From contig CAJLLB010000069.1 in NCBI GenBank assembly GCA_905207425.1, forward strand, positions 1 through 10,034: a stretch of DNA of 10,034 nucleotides, read 5' to 3'. Source of the DNA: an uncultured Collinsella sp. GTDB lineage: Bacteria > Actinomycetota > Coriobacteriia > Coriobacteriales > Coriobacteriaceae. This document shows, one piece after another, positions 6,585 through 10,034 of the stretch (position 1 is its first letter; the number at the start of each line of letters is the position of its first letter). A program made the position numbers and the translations under genes. The notes under the pieces are model-generated. The model saw only the letters and a program-made list of their open reading frames with translations, was not told the DNA's origin and ran no database searches.

Positions 6585-7256
6585 ATGGGTTCCATCAAAA
6601 TCGCTCCGTCCGTCCTTTCGGCCGACATGGCCAACCTCAAGGGCGAGCTCGACAAAATCGCCTGCGCCGACTACGTGCACTTCGACGTTATGGACGGTCA
6701 CTTTACCGGCAACCTCACCTTTGGCGTTGACATCCTCAAGGCCGTCAAGCGCTCCACCGACGTGCCGGTCGACGCGCACCTGATGGTGTCGAATCCCGAC
6801 GAGACGGTCGATTGGTATGCCGATGCCGGTGCCGATATGATCACCGTGCACTACGAGGCCTCCACGCACCTGCACCGCACGCTCACGCATCTGCAGCAGC
6901 GCGGCGTCAAGGCCGGTGTGGTGCTCAACCCCGCCACGCCCGTCTGCGTGCTCGATAGCATCATCGACATTGTTGACATGGTGCTGCTCATGAGCGTGAA
7001 CCCCGGCTTTGGCGGCCAGAGCTTTATCCCGGGCACTCTGCATAAGCTCCACGAGCTCAAAGCCATGTGCGAGCGCCACGGCGTGTCGCCCCTCATCGAG
7101 GTCGACGGCGGTATTTCTTCCAAGAACATTGCCGAGGTCGTCAAGGCAGGCGCCAACGTGCTCGTGGCCGGCTCCGCCGTATTTAAGTCCGAAGATCCCG
7201 CTGCCGAGGTTGCGCTGCTGCAGAAGCTGGGCAACGAGGCCGCACAGGAGGCATAA
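6585..7256 (+). CDS. rpe: Ribulose-phosphate 3-epimerase
   Basis: Interconverts D-ribulose 5-phosphate and D-xylulose 5-phosphate in the pentose phosphate pathway. It is a 223-residue TIM barrel, normal for the family. Metal and catalytic residues are in place: S9 in IAPSVLSAD, H32 and D34 in VHFDVMDG, H65 in DAHLM, and D174 in IEVDGG. Phosphate-binding segments are NPGFGGQSF (139-147) and VAGSAVF (194-200). The active-site loop after MDGH reads FTGN (40-43), whereas nearly all family members I recall have FVPN. The start ATG has AAAGG eight bases upstream (6572-6576) and lies 18 bases after gpsA, the largest gap in the window. The next gene begins 6 bases after the stop. There is no obvious metabolic link to its neighbours. 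Confidence 0.97.
   Translation: MGSIKIAPSVLSADMANLKGELDKIACADYVHFDVMDGHFTGNLTFGVDILKAVKRSTDVPVDAHLMVSNPDETVDWYADAGADMITVHYEASTHLHRTLTHLQQRGVKAGVVLNPATPVCVLDSIIDIVDMVLLMSVNPGFGGQSFIPGTLHKLHELKAMCERHGVSPLIEVDGGISSKNIAEVVKAGANVLVAGSAVFKSEDPAAEVALLQKLGNEAAQEA
7246..7251 (+). promoter_or_regulatory. Ribosome binding site AGGAGG for the cysteine desulfurase
   Basis: A perfect AGGAGG overlaps the last codons of rpe and lies 11 bases before the ATG at 7263. This is a little long but workable, and it ties translation of the desulfurase to the rpe message. Confidence 0.7.
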
Positions 7257-7262
7257 ACCCTT

Positions 7263-8441
7263 ATGACCGCAGGTCAAAACCGCATACCCGTTAATCTTGA
7301 CTATGCCGCCTCGACGCCCATGCGCGCCGAGGCGCTCCTTGCGCAGCGCGAGTACGACGACAGCGAGCTTGCCGGCGTCAACCCCAACTCGCTGCATTCG
7401 CTCGGCCGCAAGGCCGCTGCACGCCTGGAAGTGGCGCGTCGCGAGATTGCCCGCAGCTTTGGCGCGCGCGTCCGCCCGTCCGAGATTGTTCTGACCAACG
7501 GCGGCACCGAAGCCAACCAGCTGGCGCTGCTCGGTCTTGCCGAGGGCGCTCGTCAGCGCGATCGCAAGCGCGATCGTGTAATCGTTTCGGCCATCGAGCA
7601 CGATTCGATTCTGGACAACCTGCCGCTGCTGCGTGCCGCTGGCTTTACCGTCGACCTGGTACAGCCCTGCCGCGCGGGCTACATTGAGCCTGCCGCGCTT
7701 ATCGAGCTGCTAGGCGACGACGTAGCGCTCGTGAGCATCATGGTTGCCAACAACGAGACTGGCGTGGTGCAGCCCATCCGTGAGCTTGCCGCGGCCGCGC
7801 ATACCGTGGGCGCCCTTTTCCACACCGATGCCATCCAGGGCTATCTGCATATTCCGCTCGATGCCGCCGAGCTGGGCGTCGATGCTATGTCCGTCGCCGC
7901 CCACAAGATTGGCGGTCCTGTGGCATCCGGCGCGCTCTACGTTAAGACCCGCACCCCGCTGCGCCCGCGCATCTTTGGCGGAGGACAGGAAGCCGGACGA
8001 CGTGCCGGCACGCAGGACCTGCGCACGCAGCTGGCCTTTGCCGCTGCCGCCTCGTCTCTGGCGCCCCATGTGGCTCAGGAGCGGGCGACGCTGCAAGCCC
8101 TTTCCGACAAGCTCTACGCCACGCTAACGGCCCACCCGCGCATTCACGCCACCATGGGCGACTACGAGCAGGCCGACCGTCTGCCCGGCATGGTATCGAT
8201 CTACATTGATGGCATGGACTCCGAGGAGCTCATCATCAAGCTCGACGCCGCCGGCTTTGAGGTATCGGCAGGCTCGGCATGCTCGAGCGGCAATATGGAC
8301 CCCAGTCACGTTTTGAGCGCGATGGGCATCGGTCGCGAGCAGGCATTGGGCGCACTGCGCATTTCCTTTGATGACCGCGTGAATCCGGGCGATCTGGACG
8401 AGTTTGCCCAGACGCTGCTCTCGATCGTAGGCGCCGCATGA
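7263..8441 (+). CDS. Cysteine desulfurase (NifS/IscS-like, class V aminotransferase fold)
   Basis: PLP enzyme expected to remove sulfur from cysteine as a persulfide for Fe-S clusters or tRNA thiolation. The 392-residue length is typical. Visible family features are NLDYAASTPM (11-20), NPNSLHSLGR (40-49), TNGGTEAN (78-85), the cofactor-stacking His in IEHDS (H113), NNETG (163-167), HTDAIQ with D189 and Q192, the PLP lysine K215 in AAHKIGGP, FGGGQEAGRRAGT (238-250), and the catalytic persulfide cysteine C340 in SAGSACSSG. Departures from the usual motif are Ala before HK where Gly is common, VASG in place of KGxG after GGP, and GTQD for GTEN. A short tandem duplication adds charged residues at 98-105. 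No iscU/sufU scaffold gene or mnmA is seen next to it. The stop overlaps the Nif3 start as ATGA. Whether it serves clusters or tRNA is undecided. Confidence 0.92.
   Translation: MTAGQNRIPVNLDYAASTPMRAEALLAQREYDDSELAGVNPNSLHSLGRKAAARLEVARREIARSFGARVRPSEIVLTNGGTEANQLALLGLAEGARQRDRKRDRVIVSAIEHDSILDNLPLLRAAGFTVDLVQPCRAGYIEPAALIELLGDDVALVSIMVANNETGVVQPIRELAAAAHTVGALFHTDAIQGYLHIPLDAAELGVDAMSVAAHKIGGPVASGALYVKTRTPLRPRIFGGGQEAGRRAGTQDLRTQLAFAAAASSLAPHVAQERATLQALSDKLYATLTAHPRIHATMGDYEQADRLPGMVSIYIDGMDSEELIIKLDAAGFEVSAGSACSSGNMDPSHVLSAMGIGREQALGALRISFDDRVNPGDLDEFAQTLLSIVGAA
7554..7577 (+). repeat. 12-bp in-frame tandem duplication in the desulfurase gene
   Basis: Two adjacent 12-base units, CAGCGCGATCGC and AAGCGCGATCGT, match at 10 of 12 positions. 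They encode QRDR then KRDR (residues 98-105) between the helix after GTEAN and the strand leading to IEHD. It looks like a local slippage duplication tolerated in a surface loop. Confidence 0.6.
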
Positions 8442-9247
8442 TCGTCGCCGAGCTTGAGCGCGCGCTGCTGGCACGCTATCCCAAGACTGATGCTGAGAGT
8501 TGGGACCATGTAGGACTCTCCGTCGGCGACCCTGCCGCGCAGATTACCGGTGTTGCCTGCGCACTCGATGCGACCGAAGCCAATGTGCACCGTGCTCTCG
8601 AGGCCGGTGCCAACGTGCTGCTGACGCATCATCCCATATACATCAAGGCGCCCGAGGCATTTTGTCCGGCGGATGCTGCACGCCCCCAATGCAGTGCGGC
8701 GCTCTACGAGGCAGCGCGTTGCGGCGTGAGCATTATCTCGCTCCACACCAACCTGGACCGCTCGCACGAAGCCCGTGTCCGCCTGAGCAAGCTGCTGGGT
8801 GCTGCACCCGTAAGCTCACTGGAGCACGTGGACGACCCCGAAGCCACCGGCCTGGGCGCGCTTGCAACGCTCAACGACCCGTATACGCTGCGCGATCTTG
8901 CCGCCCGTGCTGCCACGGCCTTCGGAAGCGACCCGCGCGTATGGGGCGATGCCGAGCGCCCGTGCCGCACCGTCGCCATTTTGGGCGGCTCCCTAGGCGA
9001 CTTCGGAGAGCTCGCCATCGCCGCGGGCGCAGATGTTGTCGTGACGGGCGAGGCGGGCTACCACGTGGCGCAAGACCTTGCCTTGCGCGGGCTACCGGTG
9101 ATCTTGCTCGGTCACGACCGCTCTGAGGAGCCGTTCGTTGATATATTGATGAACTCTGCAGTTGACGCCGGGGTCGACCCCCGTCATGCGATTAAAATAC
9201 TGAACCCTTGCCAATGGTGGACTGTGACAAAAGGAGAGAACTTATGA
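8438..9247 (+). CDS. Nif3-like dinuclear metal centre hexameric protein (YbgI/YqfO family)
   Basis: Member of the widespread Nif3 family, sometimes labelled GTP cyclohydrolase I type 2 homologue; the cellular role is not settled. The 269-residue protein is the short form, without the PII-like insert found in many Firmicutes proteins of about 370 residues. The expected metal ligands are all visible: H64 and H65 in LTHHPI, D107 in HTNLD (with H103), and H226 and E230 in GHDRSEE. An N-terminal SWDHVGL (21-27) and GVACALDATEAN (38-49) fit the family; TGEAGYH (203-209) is its usual TGE.xxH element. The glycine-rich turn is GGSLGDF where GGSG is common. The start ATG overlaps the desulfurase stop (ATGA 8438-8441), and the stop overlaps the start of the next gene (ATGA 9244-9247). 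Nif3 genes commonly stand next to a COG1579 zinc-ribbon gene, as here. Confidence 0.92.
   Translation: MIVAELERALLARYPKTDAESWDHVGLSVGDPAAQITGVACALDATEANVHRALEAGANVLLTHHPIYIKAPEAFCPADAARPQCSAALYEAARCGVSIISLHTNLDRSHEARVRLSKLLGAAPVSSLEHVDDPEATGLGALATLNDPYTLRDLAARAATAFGSDPRVWGDAERPCRTVAILGGSLGDFGELAIAAGADVVVTGEAGYHVAQDLALRGLPVILLGHDRSEEPFVDILMNSAVDAGVDPRHAIKILNPCQWWTVTKGENL
9231..9236 (+). promoter_or_regulatory. Ribosome binding site AAGGAG for the zinc-ribbon gene
   Basis: AAGGAG inside the end of the Nif3 gene lies 7 bases before the ATG at 9244. It favours this start over an in-frame TTG at 9208, which would add 12 residues without a ribosome binding site. Confidence 0.8.
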
Positions 9248-9963
9248 GCGCCGGCGCTACGCTACTCAAGCTGCAACAGATCGATTTGGAACTCGCCCGC
9301 AACAAGAGCGAACTTGCCAATATGCCGGAGCTCAAGGAGCTCGCTTCCAAGCGCAAGACCTACGTTAAGCTCAAGGCCGAGATGACCAAGCTCTACGCCC
9401 AGCGCAAGGATCTGGACATTGAACTCGACGATCTCAACACCACCGAGATTCAGACCAACAACGCCATCGAGGCTGCCAAGAAGCGCCACGTCGACGGCTC
9501 CGACTACCGCGAGGTTCAGGACCTGGAGAATGAACTCGCCACCCTGGCCAAGCGTCTGGACAAGATTGAGCACACCCGCAAGGACGTCGTTGTCGCCCAT
9601 AAGGAGGCGCTCGACCGCGAGGCCCGCGCGCAGGCCATCATCGCCAAGTTCGAGGAGGGCGTGAAGGCCGATACCAAGGCCGCTCGCGCCAAGGCTGCCG
9701 ACCTGCAGGCTCAGATTGACGCCGCCACTAAGGAGCGCACCGCGCTTGCCGCAACGCTGCCGGCCGACGTGCTCACCGACTACGAGCGCCTGCTCAAGCA
9801 GTTCCGCGGCCTGGCCGTCGAGACCATCCAGGGCAACATCCCCACGGTCTGCCACACCGCGCTGCAGGCATCGTCCATGAGCGACCTCAACCACGACGGC
9901 AGCGAGATTACGCACTGCCCGTACTGCCACCGCCTCCTGGTACTCCCGAGCAAGGAAGCCTAG
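9244..9963 (+). CDS. Coiled-coil protein with C-terminal zinc-ribbon remnant (COG1579/DUF164 type)
   Basis: Function unknown; the family has been suggested to bind nucleic acid, without firm proof that I know of. The 239-residue protein is almost wholly charged and helical from about 5 to 170, with long heptad-like runs of Lys, Glu, Leu and Ala (for example LQQIDLELARNKSEL) and a break around HVDGSDYREV (82-91), the usual hairpin between two coiled-coil arms. The C-terminal domain should hold two CxxC knuckles. The second is intact (C225, C228 in THCPYCHRLL), but the first reads TVCHTAL, with only C203 and with Ala206 where the second Cys belongs; H204 or H229 could substitute as ligand. The start lies in an ATGA overlap with Nif3, with AAGGAG seven bases upstream. 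It is followed 2 bases later by coaBC. Confidence 0.85.
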   Translation: MSAGATLLKLQQIDLELARNKSELANMPELKELASKRKTYVKLKAEMTKLYAQRKDLDIELDDLNTTEIQTNNAIEAAKKRHVDGSDYREVQDLENELATLAKRLDKIEHTRKDVVVAHKEALDREARAQAIIAKFEEGVKADTKAARAKAADLQAQIDAATKERTALAATLPADVLTDYERLLKQFRGLAVETIQGNIPTVCHTALQASSMSDLNHDGSEITHCPYCHRLLVLPSKEA

Positions 9964-9965
9964 CG

Positions 9966-10034
9966 ATGACGGCGGCATCCAACAATTCAATGCAACTTGA
10001 GGGAAAAACGATCCTGCTGGGCATTACCGGCGGG
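9966..10034 (+). CDS. coaBC: Phosphopantothenoylcysteine synthetase/decarboxylase, 5' end (probable CoaBC)
   Basis: Only the first 23 codons are present, running off the right edge. LEGKTILLGITGG (residues 11-23) matches the flavoprotein start of CoaBC/Dfp, which joins cysteine to phosphopantothenate and decarboxylates the product in coenzyme A synthesis. The ATG at 9966 is 2 bases after the zinc-ribbon stop and has AAGGA about 9 bases upstream; an in-frame ATG at 9990 lacks a ribosome binding site. Other HFCD flavoproteins (for example UbiX or lantibiotic decarboxylases) begin similarly, so the assignment is probable only. Confidence 0.7.
   Translation, partial: MTAASNNSMQLEGKTILLGITGG

Larger units (their letters stand above)
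1..10034 (+). other. Uninterrupted co-directional gene run (probable operon or nested operons)
   Basis: All twelve genes point the same way. Gaps are 3, 2, 2, 10, 9, 18, 6 and 2 bases, with overlaps of 8, 4 and 4 bases at der/plsY, desulfurase/Nif3 and Nif3/zinc-ribbon. I see no stem-loop followed by a T run and no well-spaced -35/-10 pair between genes. Any promoter must lie upstream of the window or inside a coding sequence. Confidence 0.75.

Noticed and set aside
6435-7601. Antisense open frame of 388 codons across gpsA, rpe and the desulfurase
   Set aside because: It crosses three well-supported genes, and its translation has no family motifs and the His/Gly/Val-rich mix typical of the reverse frame of GC-rich coding DNA.
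9170-9181. Perfect 12-bp palindrome GGGGTCGACCCC inside the Nif3 gene
   Set aside because: It has no loop, no T run after it, is fully explained by codons for a Gly-Val-Asp-Pro stretch, and palindromes of this size are expected by chance in GC-rich DNA.
9162-9198. Possible internal promoter before the zinc-ribbon gene (TTGACG ... TAAAAT)
   Set aside because: Each box matches consensus at 5 of 6 positions in an AT-richer patch, but they are 25 bases apart, and no -35-like hexamer exists at 16-18 bases from TAAAAT.
1-10034. Search for a defence system, biosynthetic cluster, mobile element, CRISPR, tRNA or riboswitch
   Set aside because: Reading both strands, all sequence is accounted for by core metabolic and ribosome assembly genes with almost no intergenic space; nothing of these kinds could be supported.

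Overview
The window is a GC-rich stretch of bacterial chromosome in which every supported gene lies on the + strand and almost no base is non-coding. It starts inside one gene and ends inside another. Protein style, strong G/C preference at third codon positions, and a Clostridia-like housekeeping gene order in a high-GC genome suggest an actinobacterium of the class Coriobacteriia, perhaps Collinsella or a close relative. That placement is an inference from general resemblance, not from a search.

Layout: the 3' part of cmk (CMP kinase), then plsC (1-acyl-glycerol-3-phosphate acyltransferase), ispH (last step of the MEP isoprenoid pathway), a PDZ/radical-SAM-like/DUF512 protein of unknown function, der (double-GTPase ribosome assembly factor), plsY (glycerol-3-phosphate acyltransferase), gpsA (glycerol-3-phosphate dehydrogenase), rpe (ribulose-phosphate 3-epimerase), a NifS/IscS-like cysteine desulfurase, a Nif3-family dinuclear metal protein, a coiled-coil protein with a C-terminal zinc-ribbon remnant (COG1579/DUF164 type), and the first 23 codons of a probable coaBC. 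Neighbouring genes are separated by 2 to 18 bases or overlap by 4 to 8. Most have a Shine-Dalgarno sequence lying in or next to the end of the preceding gene. I see no tRNA, rRNA, mobile element, CRISPR array, terminator or convincing internal promoter, and no gene-free stretch longer than 20 bases.

The genes fall into functional groups. gpsA, plsY and plsC supply three of the steps from dihydroxyacetone phosphate to phosphatidic acid; plsX, which makes the acyl-phosphate donor, is not in the window. IspH and probably the DUF512 protein need [4Fe-4S] clusters, for which the cysteine desulfurase could supply sulfur. Der serves 50S subunit maturation. cmk and rpe serve nucleotide and pentose metabolism. 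The desulfurase, Nif3 and zinc-ribbon genes are joined by two ATGA stop/start overlaps and are probably translationally coupled.

This is mainly an ordinary core-genome region and I found no hidden new system. The points worth a second look are departures from family consensus (Glu for the catalytic Asp in the PlsC HX4D motif, one missing Cys in the zinc ribbon, Thr-Gly for Val-Pro in the Rpe active-site loop), the uncharacterised DUF512 protein next to der, and the coupled desulfurase/Nif3/zinc-ribbon trio.
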